Assembly (NCBI GenBank): GCA_003023535.1
Contig: PXSC01000033.1
Coordinates: 1-7,468 of the forward strand
DNA length: 7,468 bases
Direction: 5' to 3'
From: Halobacteriales archaeon QS_9_70_65
Lineage (GTDB): Archaea > Halobacteriota > Halobacteria > Halobacteriales > Haloarculaceae
Positions 1-6,728 of this stretch are shown piece after piece. The notes beneath the pieces are model-generated. The model was not told where the DNA came from and searched no databases. It was given only the letters and a program-made list of their open reading frames with translations. The position numbers and the translations under genes are program-made. Within the stretch, counting starts at the first letter, position 1. Every line of letters begins with the position of its first letter.

Positions 1-2421
1 CTGCCGTTCATCCTGTTCACCGGCAAGGGAAGCGAGGAGATCGCCAGCGACGCCATCTCCGCCGGCGTCACCGACTACCTCCAGAAGGAGCCCGACCCGG
101 AGCAGTACAAACTTCTGGCGAACCGCATCGGCAACGTCGTGAGCCAGTTCCGGGCCGAACGGCGGGTCGAGGCGGAACGAGAGCGATTTCGGGCGCTGTT
201 CGACCGGCTCTCGCAGCCGACCGTCGACGTCGAGTTCCGAGACGGCGAGCCGGTCGTCGAGCGGGTCAACCCCGCCTTCGAGGAGACGTTCGGCTACGAC
301 GCCGACGCGGTCGTCGGCGACTCGCTCGACGACCACATCGTCCCTGAGGACGGACGCGAGGAAGCCGAACGGATCAACGACCACATCATGGGCGGCGAAC
401 GGGTCGAGGCCGAGGAGGTCACGCGGAAGACCGCCGATGGCCGCCGCAGGTTCCTGCTTCAGAACGCCATCTACGACGACGGGGCCGGCGGGTTCGGCAT
501 CTACACCGACGTCACCGAGCGGCGGGAACGCGAAGCGAAGCTCGAACGGAGCCAGGAACTGCTGCGCCACACCGAACGGCTGGCGGGGGTCGGCGGCTGG
601 GAGGTCGACGTCGAGACCGGCGAACTGTCGTGGACCCAGGGGGCGTACGCGGTTCACGACCTCGACCCCGACGGGGAGTTCGAGCCGACGGTCGAAGCGG
701 CGCTCGACTTCTATCACCCCGACGACAGGGAGACGATCGAGACGGCGGTCGAACGCTGCCGCGAACGCGGCGACCCGTACGAGCGTGACCTCCGGCTGAT
801 CACCGCGTCGGGCGACCGGAAGACGGTCCGGACGATCGGCGACCCCGTCTACGACGGCGACGAAGTGACCAAGATTCGCGGCGCGATACGGGACATCACC
901 GAACAGCGACGGCGCCAAGAGGAACTCGAGCGGTACGAGACGCTGGTCGAGTACTCCCCGGAGCTGCTCGTCGTGCTGGACGAGGAGATGACCGTCGAGT
1001 ACCAGAGCCCGCCGTCGCCGCTGATGGAGTGGGACCCGCTGGACGTCGCCGGCAATAATCCGCTGGAGAACGTCCATCCGGACGACCGCGACGAGGTCGC
1101 CGAGCAGTTCGCCCGGCTGCAGCGGCACCCCAACCGCGTCTCGACCGCCGAGTTCCGGGTGCAGGACGCCGACGGGAGGTGGCGGTGGATCGAGAGCAGC
1201 GCACAGAACTTCACCGACGACGATGCCGTCGGCGGAATCCTCGCCGCGGTCCGCGAGATCACGCGTCGAAAGCGGCAGGAACAGGAGCTCACCCGGTACA
1301 ACACCGTTCTGGAGCAGCTGCAGACGACGACGAAGACGCTGCTGGAGACGCGGGACGTCGAGCAGGCGGCACGGCACGCCATCGAGAGCATCGAGACCGT
1401 CCTGGAGTTCGACATCGCCTGCGTCTGGCTGAGCACGGACGACCAGCGTACGCTCGAACCGGTCGCCATCTCCGAGCGCGGCCGGGAGCTCGTTCCGGAG
1501 CCGCCGACGTACACCGCGGAGGCGGAGTCCATCTCCTGGGAGGTGTACCAGGAGCAGGAGCTCCGGTACGTCGGCGACGTCCGGGCGGACGACCGGCGGC
1601 TGAACGAGGACACGCCCATCGGGAGCGAGGTGATCGTGCCGCTCGGCCGGCACGGTCTGCTGAACATCGGTGCCACCGAGCCGGACGCCTTCTCCGAACG
1701 GGACGTGGATCTCATCGAGCTGTGGAGCGACACGCTGGTGGTCGTTCTCGCGCGGATCACCCAGCTCGAGCTGCTGCAGGAGCGGGAGGCCGAACTCACC
1801 CGCGAGCGCGACCGGCTCGACGAGTTCACCGGCGTCGTCTCCCACGACCTGCGGAGCCCGCTGAGCGTCGCCAAGGGCCGGACCGAACTCGCCGCCGCCG
1901 ACTGCGACAGCGAGCACCTCGCCGACGTGCGGCGGGCGCTGACGCGGATGGAGGAACTTCTCGGCGACTCGCTGGCGCTGGCCCGACAAGGGAAGGTGGT
2001 CGGCGAGACGACCGCGGTCGACCTCGAGAACGGCGTCTCCCGGTGCTGGCAGACGGTCTCGACCGGCGAGGCGTCGCTCATCGTCGAGGGGTCGGCGACG
2101 ATACGGGCGGACGAGGACCGGCTCCCGGAGATCTTCGAGAACCTCTTCCGGAACGCGATCGAGCACGGCGGCGAGTCGGTGCGGGTCACCGTCGGCCCGA
2201 CCGACGACGGCTTCTACGTGGCCGACGACGGCGCGGGGATCCCGCCCGAGGATCGGTCGCAGGTGTTCGAGAGCGGCTTCACCACGAGCGACGACGGCGG
2301 CGGGTTCGGGCTGGCGATCGTCGAGCAGATTTGCGAGGCACACGGCTGGGAGGTCGACGTGACGGAAAGCGAGGCCGGCGGCGCCCGGTTCGAGGTCACG
2401 GGCGTCGAGACAGTCGGGTGA
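1..2421 (+). CDS. Multi-sensor histidine kinase with N-terminal receiver domain (5' truncated by window edge)
   Basis: The reading frame is open from base 1, so the start lies outside the window; 806 residues are visible. Residues 1-40 are the end of a response-regulator receiver domain: FTGKGSEEIA with the conserved T and K, then AGVTDYLQK. Three PAS domains follow (about 58-173, 182-300 and 311-422), each ending in the typical TDVTERR / RDITEQR / REITRRK type tail. A GAF domain covers about 430-585 and a short coiled coil about 586-610. The HisKA helix has the phospho-acceptor motif SHDLRSP with His615. The ATPase domain shows the N box (NLFRNAIEHG, 714-723), G1 (DDGAGIP, 742-748) and G2 (GGGFGLAIV, 766-774), so the kinase looks catalytically complete. 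No membrane segment is visible, so it is probably cytoplasmic. The ligand and partner regulator cannot be deduced. It ends in TGA 78 bp from a convergent gene. Confidence 0.93.
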   Translation: MPFILFTGKGSEEIASDAISAGVTDYLQKEPDPEQYKLLANRIGNVVSQFRAERRVEAERERFRALFDRLSQPTVDVEFRDGEPVVERVNPAFEETFGYDADAVVGDSLDDHIVPEDGREEAERINDHIMGGERVEAEEVTRKTADGRRRFLLQNAIYDDGAGGFGIYTDVTERREREAKLERSQELLRHTERLAGVGGWEVDVETGELSWTQGAYAVHDLDPDGEFEPTVEAALDFYHPDDRETIETAVERCRERGDPYERDLRLITASGDRKTVRTIGDPVYDGDEVTKIRGAIRDITEQRRRQEELERYETLVEYSPELLVVLDEEMTVEYQSPPSPLMEWDPLDVAGNNPLENVHPDDRDEVAEQFARLQRHPNRVSTAEFRVQDADGRWRWIESSAQNFTDDDAVGGILAAVREITRRKRQEQELTRYNTVLEQLQTTTKTLLETRDVEQAARHAIESIETVLEFDIACVWLSTDDQRTLEPVAISERGRELVPEPPTYTAEAESISWEVYQEQELRYVGDVRADDRRLNEDTPIGSEVIVPLGRHGLLNIGATEPDAFSERDVDLIELWSDTLVVVLARITQLELLQEREAELTRERDRLDEFTGVVSHDLRSPLSVAKGRTELAAADCDSEHLADVRRALTRMEELLGDSLALARQGKVVGETTAVDLENGVSRCWQTVSTGEASLIVEGSATIRADEDRLPEIFENLFRNAIEHGGESVRVTVGPTDDGFYVADDGAGIPPEDRSQVFESGFTTSDDGGGFGLAIVEQICEAHGWEVDVTESEAGGARFEVTGVETVG

Positions 2422-2498
2422 CCGGCCCGCGAACTATTAGTACGCCGTCTCCGTCGCTCGCCCCGGCGCGGGAGGGGTCTCCGGTGGGGCCGCCCGGC

Positions 2499-2936
2499 CT
2501 ACGCGTCGCCGGCGAGCTCCTCGAGGGCCGTTTCGGCGGTCTCGATGGCCCGCTCGCGTTCGGCGGGGTATGCCTCGACCTTCCCGCGGAGCATCAGCCC
2601 GTCGCCGAGCCTGACGTCGCCGTCGTAGGCGGCCTGCTTGTCGAGGCCGAGAAAGAACGCGCAGTTGTCGTCGATCCGCCCATCGAGCTCGTCGAGGAGG
2701 CCGTCGAGGTCGTCCATCTCGGCCAGCCGCGAGAGGACGTGTCTCACCTCGTCGGCCCGTTCCAGCCGGACCGACAGCACGAGGATGCGGTCGCCGTTGT
2801 GGCCCTCCGTCTCCTCGCGCCGGAGGTCGGCCTCCTCGGGCAGAAAGGTCCGCAGCGCCGCCGCCACCCGCCGTTCGTCCTCCGTCGCGTAGCAGAAGGC
2901 CCGGAGGTCGACGTAGTGAAACGGGACGGCGCTCAC
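2499..2936 (-). CDS. Archaeal exosome-associated RNA-binding protein (COG1325 / PF01877 type)
   Basis: This 145-aa acidic protein starts FHYVDLRAFCYATED and contains RTFLPEE, ILVLSVRLERADEVRHVL and FFLGLDKQAAYDG. I recognise these as hallmarks of the archaeal RNA-binding family once called DUF54 and annotated as a predicted exosome subunit. In that family the proteins are small, about 140-150 aa, so this one is full length. Its role in RNA processing is known only by prediction and is not visible from sequence. The start is GTG at 2936, chosen because homologous sequence begins within seven codons and because GAGGAG lies 7 nt upstream. It follows the DUF1918-like gene by 4 nt on the same strand, so the two are probably co-transcribed and translationally linked. 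The end faces the histidine kinase gene. The alternative of a generic hypothetical protein is less likely. Confidence 0.85.
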   Translation of the reverse strand: MSAVPFHYVDLRAFCYATEDERRVAAALRTFLPEEADLRREETEGHNGDRILVLSVRLERADEVRHVLSRLAEMDDLDGLLDELDGRIDDNCAFFLGLDKQAAYDGDVRLGDGLMLRGKVEAYPAERERAIETAETALEELAGDA

Positions 2937-2940
2937 GGGG

Positions 2941-2949
2941 TCACTCCTC
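2941..2949 (-). promoter_or_regulatory. Shine-Dalgarno site embedded in upstream stop
   Basis: On the minus strand GAGGAGTGA ends 4 nt before the GTG start at 2936. It encodes the last two Glu codons and the stop of the upstream gene. GAGGAG matches the anti-SD of 16S rRNA well and lies 7 nt from the GTG. It decides the GTG start and suggests that ribosomes terminating on the first gene re-initiate on the second. Confidence 0.6.
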
Positions 2950-3123
2950 GGCGGCTTCCAGGGAGTCCTCGGGGATGCCGGCCTCCTGGCCCTCGTCGAA
3001 CTGGACGATGTAGGTGCTGTCGCCGAACATCGTCTCGGAGACCTGCGTCACCTCGCCGGTCTGGCCGTCGTACTCGCTGTGCTTGTCGTGGAAGACGACG
3101 TGGTCTCCCTTCTCGAATCCCAT
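2941..3123 (-). CDS. DUF1918-like small protein (SH3/KOW-like fold predicted)
   Basis: A 60-aa protein with the core MGFEKGDHVVFHDKHSEYDG, then GEVTQV, a GDSTYIVQFDEGQEAGIPEDSL segment and an acidic tail. The GD(H/R)VVFHDKHSE...TGEV...Y.VQFD.G.E..VP layout is the one I know from haloarchaeal proteins placed in the DUF1918 family, which have a small beta-barrel pattern. No catalytic motif is seen and the function is unknown. I chose ATG at 3123 rather than an upstream in-frame start that would extend it to 3282. The family begins here, and a TATA/BRE-like element sits 24-44 bp upstream inside that extension. It is the first gene of a two-gene unit with the RNA-binding protein, which hints at a role around RNA or translation; that is inference only. 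Confidence 0.8.
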   Translation of the reverse strand: MGFEKGDHVVFHDKHSEYDGQTGEVTQVSETMFGDSTYIVQFDEGQEAGIPEDSLEAAEE

Positions 3124-3146
3124 GTCGACGGATTTTCGCCGCCCGA

Positions 3147-3167
3147 TGTAAAGCCCGTCGTTTCGCC
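3147..3167 (-). promoter_or_regulatory. Putative BRE/TATA element for the DUF1918-like gene
   Basis: Reading the minus strand, a purine-rich CGAAACGAC (3167-3159) is followed after a few bases by TTTACA (3152-3147), which begins 29 bp before the ATG at 3123. This is the spacing expected for an archaeal TATA box serving a leaderless or near-leaderless transcript. No SD is seen before this ATG, which agrees. Confidence 0.5.
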
Positions 3168-3170
3168 CTC

Positions 3171-3183
3171 CGAACGGTTTTTG
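3171..3183 (+). promoter_or_regulatory. Putative BRE/TATA element for the Nudix gene
   Basis: CGAACGG followed by TTTTT (3178-3182) resembles a haloarchaeal BRE plus T-rich TATA box. A transcript would start near 3203-3208. That puts a leader of about 45 nt before ATG 3251, or makes the in-frame GTG at 3203 essentially leaderless. It is back to back with the promoter of the minus-strand DUF1918-like gene. Confidence 0.35.
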
Positions 3184-3250
3184 CCCGCCGCGGCGAACGA
3201 CCGTGTATGCACGACGCGACACGCCGAACGTCTCCGATCCCGGTGGTGCC

Positions 3251-3823
3251 ATGACCGCCTTCGACGGGCTGTGGTATCTCACCGACGAGGCGGACCGGGC
3301 GGCCGAGCGGGCCCGCCACCGGCTCCGGGACCGCTACGACGACGACGACCACCTCGAACGGACCTACCGGAGGCGGGTCTCCCGCGGCCGGTTCCGGACG
3401 CTCGCCGAGCGCATCCGCGAGGGCGGCGCCCCCTACGGCGCCCACACGCTCGTCTCCCGGCCGTCGGGGGAGCTGCTGCTCGTCCGCCACGAGGGCGTCG
3501 ACATGTGGGTGCTGCCCGGCGGCAACCTCGAGGGATCGGAGACGTTCCGCGAGGCCGCCCGCCGCGAGCTGCGCGAGGAGGCCGGCGTCGAGGCCCGCTA
3601 CGACGGGCTGGCGATGTTGGTCCGCGTCGAGGTGGTCCACGGCGACCACGAGACCTGGGGCGTGATGCCGGTGTTCGGCGCGCGGTCCTCGGCGACGGCG
3701 ACCCCGGCGGCCACGGATCCGGACGGCGAGATAAGTGCCGCCCGCTGGTTCCCGCTCGAGGCCGTCCCCGAGGACACCCGCGACCGCGAGGACGTCATCG
3801 CCGCCGCGCGGGCGAGCCGGTAG
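3251..3823 (+). CDS. Nudix hydrolase
   Basis: A 190-aa protein with a complete Nudix box GX5EX7REUXEEXGU at residues 91-113: G91, E97, then RELREEAGV. The glutamates of REUXEE bind the metal that assists hydrolysis of a nucleoside diphosphate linked to a moiety X. Before the box come the family's typical beta strands (GAHTLVSRPSGELLLVRH and MWVLPGG). After it comes EISAARWFPLEAVPED, the usual Nudix C-terminal strand and loop. The first 60 residues form an extra charged helical region, TDEADRAAERARHRLRDRY, of unknown role. Substrate specificity is not readable; ADP-ribose-like or modified nucleotide substrates are possible. ATG 3251 is preferred, with GGTGGTG just upstream; GTG at 3203 would add 16 residues that do not look conserved. 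It stops 9 bp from the convergent minus-strand gene. Confidence 0.9.
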   Translation: MTAFDGLWYLTDEADRAAERARHRLRDRYDDDDHLERTYRRRVSRGRFRTLAERIREGGAPYGAHTLVSRPSGELLLVRHEGVDMWVLPGGNLEGSETFREAARRELREEAGVEARYDGLAMLVRVEVVHGDHETWGVMPVFGARSSATATPAATDPDGEISAARWFPLEAVPEDTRDREDVIAAARASR

Positions 3824-3832
3824 CGACGGCCC

Positions 3833-4693
3833 TCACCACTCGACGCCCTCGTCGGCGCCCATTCGCCGGAGCGCCGCCCGGGCGTTGGAGGCCTCGTAAC
3901 CGAACACCACCGACTCGCCGTACGCCTCGGCGACCTCCGCGGCGTGGATGAGGTCGTCGATCTCGACGTCGACGGCGTACAGCTCGACGCTGAGCGGCGT
4001 CTCCAGCCGGTCGGCGAAGCCGCTCGCGATGGTCTCCAGCCAGTAGGTCGTCCCGTAGTGGGTGTCGTACAGCGGGACGACGAACTCGTCGACGTGCGGC
4101 TCGATCGCCGGCAGGTCCAGCCCCGCCCGCTCGTAGAGGTGGTCGCCGTAGGGGTCCGGGTACAGCGTCAGGTACGTCCGGCCGGGAATCCGGTCGGCCG
4201 CCGCCGCGACGAAGTCGGTGATGACCGCCGCGCGCCAGGCGAAGCGGTCCCCGGGGCCGGTGTCGGCCGGCGGCGGCCCCTCGCCGGCCCCGTGGCGCGT
4301 CTCGACCCACGTCTCGAACCGCTCGTTGCAGCGGTCGCAGTAGCAGTACTCCGGCCGCGGGAAGCCGACGTCGTCGAGCCGGATGTCCGGCGTCACCGCG
4401 GCGCAGTCTCCGATGATCTCCAGCAGTCCCGCGCGGTAGTCCTCGTGGGTCGGGCAGACGTAGGCCCAGTCGAAGTGCGGCCGCTCGCGGGTCGCCGGCG
4501 TCCCTTCGGGGGTCACCGGCCGGAGGGCGGGGGTCTCCTCGGCGGCGGCGTTGTCGCCGAAGCAGGAGACCATGCTGACGGCTCCCTCGACCGGCTCCGC
4601 CGACCGGCCGGTGACGTCTTTCACCTCGAAGAACGCGCGGTCGAACTCCGGCCACCGCGTCTCTTCTTCGTTGCGCGTGACGACGTCGTACAT
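3833..4693 (-). CDS. Conserved haloarchaeal protein resembling glycoside-hydrolase-like TIM barrels, with Cys cluster
   Basis: A 286-aa soluble protein without signal peptide or membrane segment. The central part reads DWAYVCPTHEDYRAGLLEII, then DIRLDDVGFPRPEYCYCDRC (C80; D107, D108; C117, C119, C122). In glycosyl-hydrolase-like barrels related to GH42/COG1649 groups, a similar strand (DG..LDDIRFP) followed by C.C..C is common, and an acidic residue there is catalytic. Later segments TYLTLYPDPYGDHL, FVVPLYDTHYGTTYW, SVELYA (E237) and VVFGYEASN (E267) look like successive barrel strands ending in acidic or aromatic residues. I do not know a tested function; carbohydrate hydrolysis is inference, and the Cys cluster could bind metal. 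ATG 4693 fits a TATA-like element about 28 bp upstream. It converges on the Nudix gene with a 9-bp gap. Confidence 0.75.
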   Translation of the reverse strand: MYDVVTRNEEETRWPEFDRAFFEVKDVTGRSAEPVEGAVSMVSCFGDNAAAEETPALRPVTPEGTPATRERPHFDWAYVCPTHEDYRAGLLEIIGDCAAVTPDIRLDDVGFPRPEYCYCDRCNERFETWVETRHGAGEGPPPADTGPGDRFAWRAAVITDFVAAAADRIPGRTYLTLYPDPYGDHLYERAGLDLPAIEPHVDEFVVPLYDTHYGTTYWLETIASGFADRLETPLSVELYAVDVEIDDLIHAAEVAEAYGESVVFGYEASNARAALRRMGADEGVEW

Positions 4694-4715
4694 ACCGGGA
4701 GTCGGGACTGCCCGG

Positions 4716-4730
4716 GCGTAAGTCGTTCGG
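4716..4730 (-). promoter_or_regulatory. Putative BRE/TATA element for the barrel-like gene
   Basis: On the minus strand CCGAACGAC (4730-4722) is followed directly by TTACGC (4721-4716), which begins 28 bp before the ATG at 4693. The layout matches other promoter candidates in this window and would give a leaderless mRNA; no SD is present. Confidence 0.4.
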
Positions 4731-4771
4731 ACGGGCGGCGACCGGGGACGGGGGAGCCGGTGCCGGCGTCG

Positions 4772-4843
4772 CTACCGCCGCATCACGTACAGCGCGACCG
4801 CCGCGAGGACGACGGCGACCAGCGCCAGTGACTTCTTCGACAT
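4772..4843 (-). CDS. Possible 23-aa single-pass membrane microprotein
   Basis: ATG at 4843 opens a 23-codon frame, MSKKSLALVAVVLAAVALYV plus MRR. It has a basic N-terminus, about 15 hydrophobic residues and a basic C-terminal RR, which is the shape of a minimal transmembrane helix. No family is recognised. An in-frame extension to 4960 exists, but its added residues look like non-coding translation and would span the putative promoter. A TATA-like element about 31 bp upstream of ATG 4843 supports the short form. The gene ends 78 bp before the start of the barrel-like gene on the same strand. Chance occurrence of so short a frame cannot be excluded. Confidence 0.45.
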   Translation of the reverse strand: MSKKSLALVAVVLAAVALYVMRR

Positions 4844-4868
4844 GCAGGTAAGATGACGGCCGCCGGGG

Positions 4869-4882
4869 ACATAACGGTTCGC
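4869..4882 (-). promoter_or_regulatory. Putative BRE/TATA element for the microprotein
   Basis: On the minus strand GCGAACCG (4882-4875) is followed by TTATGT (4874-4869), starting 31 bp before ATG 4843. A second AT-rich stretch, TTATTTTACA, lies further upstream at about 4911-4902 and could serve instead with a leader of roughly 35 nt. Confidence 0.4.
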
Positions 4883-5016
4883 CCACGCTCGCCGGCGGTG
4901 TAAAATAAGCGATGGCCAGTCGGACGTATCTCGCCGGGTGGGGCCGAAGGGGTCGAGCACTCGAGCTCCTCGCTAGCCTTTCTTTCGCTTCAGGTCTCTC
5001 GTCCGAACGCTACCCG

Positions 5017-5035
5017 CTCGTCCCTGCGGGCCGAG
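5017..5035. repeat. Inverted repeat with TGC triloop, downstream of pyrI
   Basis: CTCG-T-CCC-TGC-GGG-C-CGAG: seven pairs with one T/C mismatch around a 3-nt loop closed by C-G. It lies 32 bp past the pyrI stop in the 223-bp gap 4844-5066. It could act in 3'-end formation of the pyrBI mRNA, but no T-tract follows it on the minus strand. Its loop and closing pair match hairpin 1 of the array at 6600-6850. I see no gene in the gap. Confidence 0.6.
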
Positions 5036-5066
5036 ACGTGACGTGGACCGTCCCGGCGCTGGACGG

Positions 5067-5528
5067 CTACGCGACGCTGACGTGGGCGGTGATGGACTCC
5101 CGGACGATGGTGTCGCAGTAGGTACAGCGGACGCCGTCGTCGAGCACCTCGAAGTGGGAGTCGACCGGCTCGCCGTCGGTCGAGATGCAGTTGGCGTTCG
5201 GGCACGACAGCACGCCGGTCACCTCGCTCGGCCGGGAAACGCGGTGTTTCTCGACGACGTCGAAGCCGCGGACGATGTTGATGCTGGCGGCGGGAGCGAT
5301 CAGCGAGAGGACGTCCACCTCGTTTTGGCTCAGCTCCCGGCCTTCGACCTTCACGATGTCCTTGCGGCCGAGCCGGTCGGAGGGAACGTTCATCCCGACG
5401 GACACCTCCTCGCCGGAGCCGCCGTCGATGCCGAGGATGGCGAGGACGTTCAGCGCCTGCCCGCCGGAGATGTGGTCGATGACGGTACCGTCTTCGATCT
5501 TGGAGACGCGGAGTTCCGTGTCGGTCAT
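5067..5528 (-). CDS. pyrI: Aspartate carbamoyltransferase regulatory chain PyrI
   Basis: A 153-aa protein of normal PyrI length. The N-terminal allosteric domain has GTVIDHI (D18, H19), [20 protein letters not shown] (K60), [15 protein letters not shown] sequence and [10 protein letters not shown] (K94). These lie at essentially the positions of the nucleotide-binding Asp19, His20, Lys60 and Lys94 of E. coli PyrI. The C-terminal zinc domain has C109-PNAN-C114 and C135-TY-C138, the four Cys that bind structural zinc and contact the catalytic chain. The protein would therefore confer CTP/ATP control on PyrB. Its ATG overlaps the pyrB stop in ATGA, implying translational coupling and fixed stoichiometry. 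No strong SD is seen before it, consistent with coupling. Confidence 0.97.
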   Translation of the reverse strand: MTDTELRVSKIEDGTVIDHISGGQALNVLAILGIDGGSGEEVSVGMNVPSDRLGRKDIVKVEGRELSQNEVDVLSLIAPAASINIVRGFDVVEKHRVSRPSEVTGVLSCPNANCISTDGEPVDSHFEVLDDGVRCTYCDTIVRESITAHVSVA

Positions 5529-6427
5529 AGCATCAGATCCAGCAGCGCCATTCGGACGGGAACGCCGTTGTGCGCCTGCTGGAAGTAGGTCGCGTGGTCG
5601 GTCTCGTCGACGTCGGGGGCGATCTCGTCGACCCGCGGCAGCGGGTGCATCACGGTCAGATCGTCGCCGGCCCGCTCCAGCAACTCGGCGTCGATGCGGT
5701 ACTCGCCGGCGACCTTGCGGTACTCGTTCTCGTCGGGGAACCGCTCGCGCTGGATGCGGGTGACGTAGAGGACGTCCAGCGCCTCGACGACCTCCTCGAC
5801 GCCGGTGTGTTCGCGGATCTGCGCGCCGGTTTCGTGGAGGTCGTAGCGGACGCTCCGGGGAAGCCGGAGGCTCTCCGGGCTGATGAAGTGCTGGCTGACG
5901 TCGAAGTTCGTCAGCGCGTGCGCCAGCGAGTGGACCGTCCGACCGTACTTCAGGTCGCCCATCATCCCGACCGACAGGTCCTCGAAGCCGGCGTTCTCCC
6001 GGATGGTGTAGAGATCCAGTAACGTCTGTGTGGGGTGCTGGCCGGCGCCGTCGCCGGCGTTGATGACGGGCACGTCGACGAACTCGCTGGCCAGCCGGGC
6101 CGACCCCTCCGAGGGATGCCGGAGCACGAGCGCGTCGGCGTACCCCTCGATCACCCGAACGGTGTCGGCGAGGCTCTCGCCTTTCGTCACCGACGAGGAG
6201 TCGATGCCGCCCATGTCGATCGTGTCGCCGCCGAGCCGCTTCATCGCGGCGTCGAAGGACATCTTCGTCCGCGTGCTGGGCTCGAAAAAGCAGAGCCCGA
6301 GCAGCCGGTCGACGCGGGCGTCGGCGACCGCCCCGAGGTCGTCGGCCAGCGCCGCGGCGCGGTCCAACACCGTCTCGATGTCGCCGCGGGACAGTTGTTT
6401 CGCGCTGAGCAGGTGGTCGTGACGCAT
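5525..6427 (-). CDS. pyrB: Aspartate carbamoyltransferase catalytic chain PyrB
   Basis: A 300-aa protein that condenses carbamoyl phosphate with aspartate in the committed step of pyrimidine synthesis. Key motifs are present in order: the carbamoyl-phosphate loop [12 protein letters not shown] (S51-T-R-T54), the 80s loop SSSVTKGES (K82), [30 protein letters not shown] (H131, Q134), [12 protein letters not shown] (R163), the aspartate-binding loop [10 protein letters not shown] (R224) and [10 protein letters not shown] (P262-L263). All residues expected for catalysis are there, and length is typical. ATG 6427 begins [18 protein letters not shown], the normal archaeal N-terminus. It is the first gene of the pyrBI unit. 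Its promoter region abuts the unusual hairpin array on the other side. Confidence 0.98.
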   Translation of the reverse strand: MRHDHLLSAKQLSRGDIETVLDRAAALADDLGAVADARVDRLLGLCFFEPSTRTKMSFDAAMKRLGGDTIDMGGIDSSSVTKGESLADTVRVIEGYADALVLRHPSEGSARLASEFVDVPVINAGDGAGQHPTQTLLDLYTIRENAGFEDLSVGMMGDLKYGRTVHSLAHALTNFDVSQHFISPESLRLPRSVRYDLHETGAQIREHTGVEEVVEALDVLYVTRIQRERFPDENEYRKVAGEYRIDAELLERAGDDLTVMHPLPRVDEIAPDVDETDHATYFQQAHNGVPVRMALLDLML

Positions 6428-6452
6428 TGGCGGTACACCCGCAACGGACGGT

Positions 6453-6458
6453 CTTGAA
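6453..6458 (-). promoter_or_regulatory. Weak TATA-like element for pyrBI
   Basis: On the minus strand TTCAAG starts 31 bp before the pyrB ATG. It is the only AT-rich stretch at the right distance. The match to an archaeal TATA box is poor and no clear BRE is seen, so this is tentative. Confidence 0.3.
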
Positions 6459-6599
6459 TCCCCCGACAGCCCCTCACCGCGTGATCGGTGGCGTGACCGC
6501 CGACCGGTCGCGTCTAGTTAGGCGATGCTGGCGGAAAATCCACCGCCGGACGGGACTGGAAGGGGCTGGGCTCTCGGCGAGCGAGACGACGCAAGCGGA
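6459..6599. other. Gene-free spacer between the pyrB promoter region and the hairpin array
   Basis: The gene-free interval between pyrB and the KaiC-like gene is about 400 bp in total (6428-6826). This part holds no convincing gene. It contains only short symmetries, for example CTC-GGC-GAG at 6573-6581, again a triloop closed by C-G, which may be a decayed array unit. TCTAGTTAGG near 6510-6519 is the only candidate AT-rich promoter element for the rightward gene and is weak. Confidence 0.5.
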
Positions 6600-6620
6600 G
6601 AGGGAGCCTGCGGCTCCCTC
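6600..6620. repeat. Array hairpin 1
   Basis: GAGGGAGCC-TGC-GGCTCCCTC: perfect 9-bp stem, TGC loop (GCA on the minus strand), closing pair C-G. Confidence 0.92.
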
Positions 6621-6625
6621 AGGCA

Positions 6626-6642
6626 GTCGGGCGTCGCCCGAC
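6626..6642. repeat. Array hairpin 2
   Basis: GTCGGGC-GTC-GCCCGAC: perfect 7-bp stem with GTC loop closed by C-G. Confidence 0.9.
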
Positions 6643-6647
6643 GACGG

Positions 6648-6668
6648 CGAGGGACCTCCGGTCCCTCG
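6648..6668. repeat. Array hairpin 3
   Basis: CGAGGGACC-TCC-GGTCCCTCG: perfect 9-bp stem, TCC loop (GGA on the minus strand) closed by C-G. Its outer half, GAGGGA, is shared with hairpin 1, so these two may be related copies. Confidence 0.92.
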
Positions 6669-6677
6669 GGCCGCTCC

Positions 6678-6703
6678 GCGGTGTCGCCGCGCGAGGACAC
6701 CGC
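6678..6703. repeat. Array hairpin 4 (imperfect)
   Basis: GCGGTGTC pairs with GACACCGC across a 10-nt loop. Alternatively GCGGTG-TCGC pairs with GCGA and CACCGC around a CGC triloop, leaving a 3-nt GGA bulge at 6695-6697. The second fold restores the C-G closed triloop of the other units. Confidence 0.75.
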
Positions 6704-6704
6704 A

Positions 6705-6715
6705 GGACGGAGTCC
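6705..6715. repeat. Array hairpin 5 (short)
   Basis: GGAC-GGA-GTCC: 4-bp stem, GGA loop on the plus strand closed by C-G. It overlaps an alternative pairing GTCC-GA-GGAC at 6712-6721. On its own this short repeat would not be notable. Confidence 0.55.
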
Positions 6716-6728
6716 GAGGACCGTGGTT

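Noticed and set aside
849..2189. Minus-strand 446-aa open frame inside the kinase gene
   Set aside because: Ser/Arg-rich antisense translation with no recognisable domain. The plus strand clearly encodes PAS, GAF and kinase domains.
1179..3254. Very long plus-strand open frame overlapping the kinase and RNA-binding genes
   Set aside because: Its translation is rich in Arg, Gly and Ala with no motif. It is an out-of-frame shadow, expected at this GC content, and conflicts with well-supported genes on both strands.
3795..4886. Minus-strand 363-aa open frame in another phase over the barrel-like gene
   Set aside because: Arg/Gly-rich shadow. The overlapping 286-aa frame has acidic composition and coherent motifs.
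4979..4991. T-rich stretch as a pyrBI terminator
   Set aside because: The T-rich side is on the plus strand, whereas pyrBI is transcribed from the minus strand.
4912..5121. 69-aa plus-strand open frame near the pyrI end
   Set aside because: It overlaps the end of pyrI antisense, has no recognisable motif and no convincing promoter at the right spacing.
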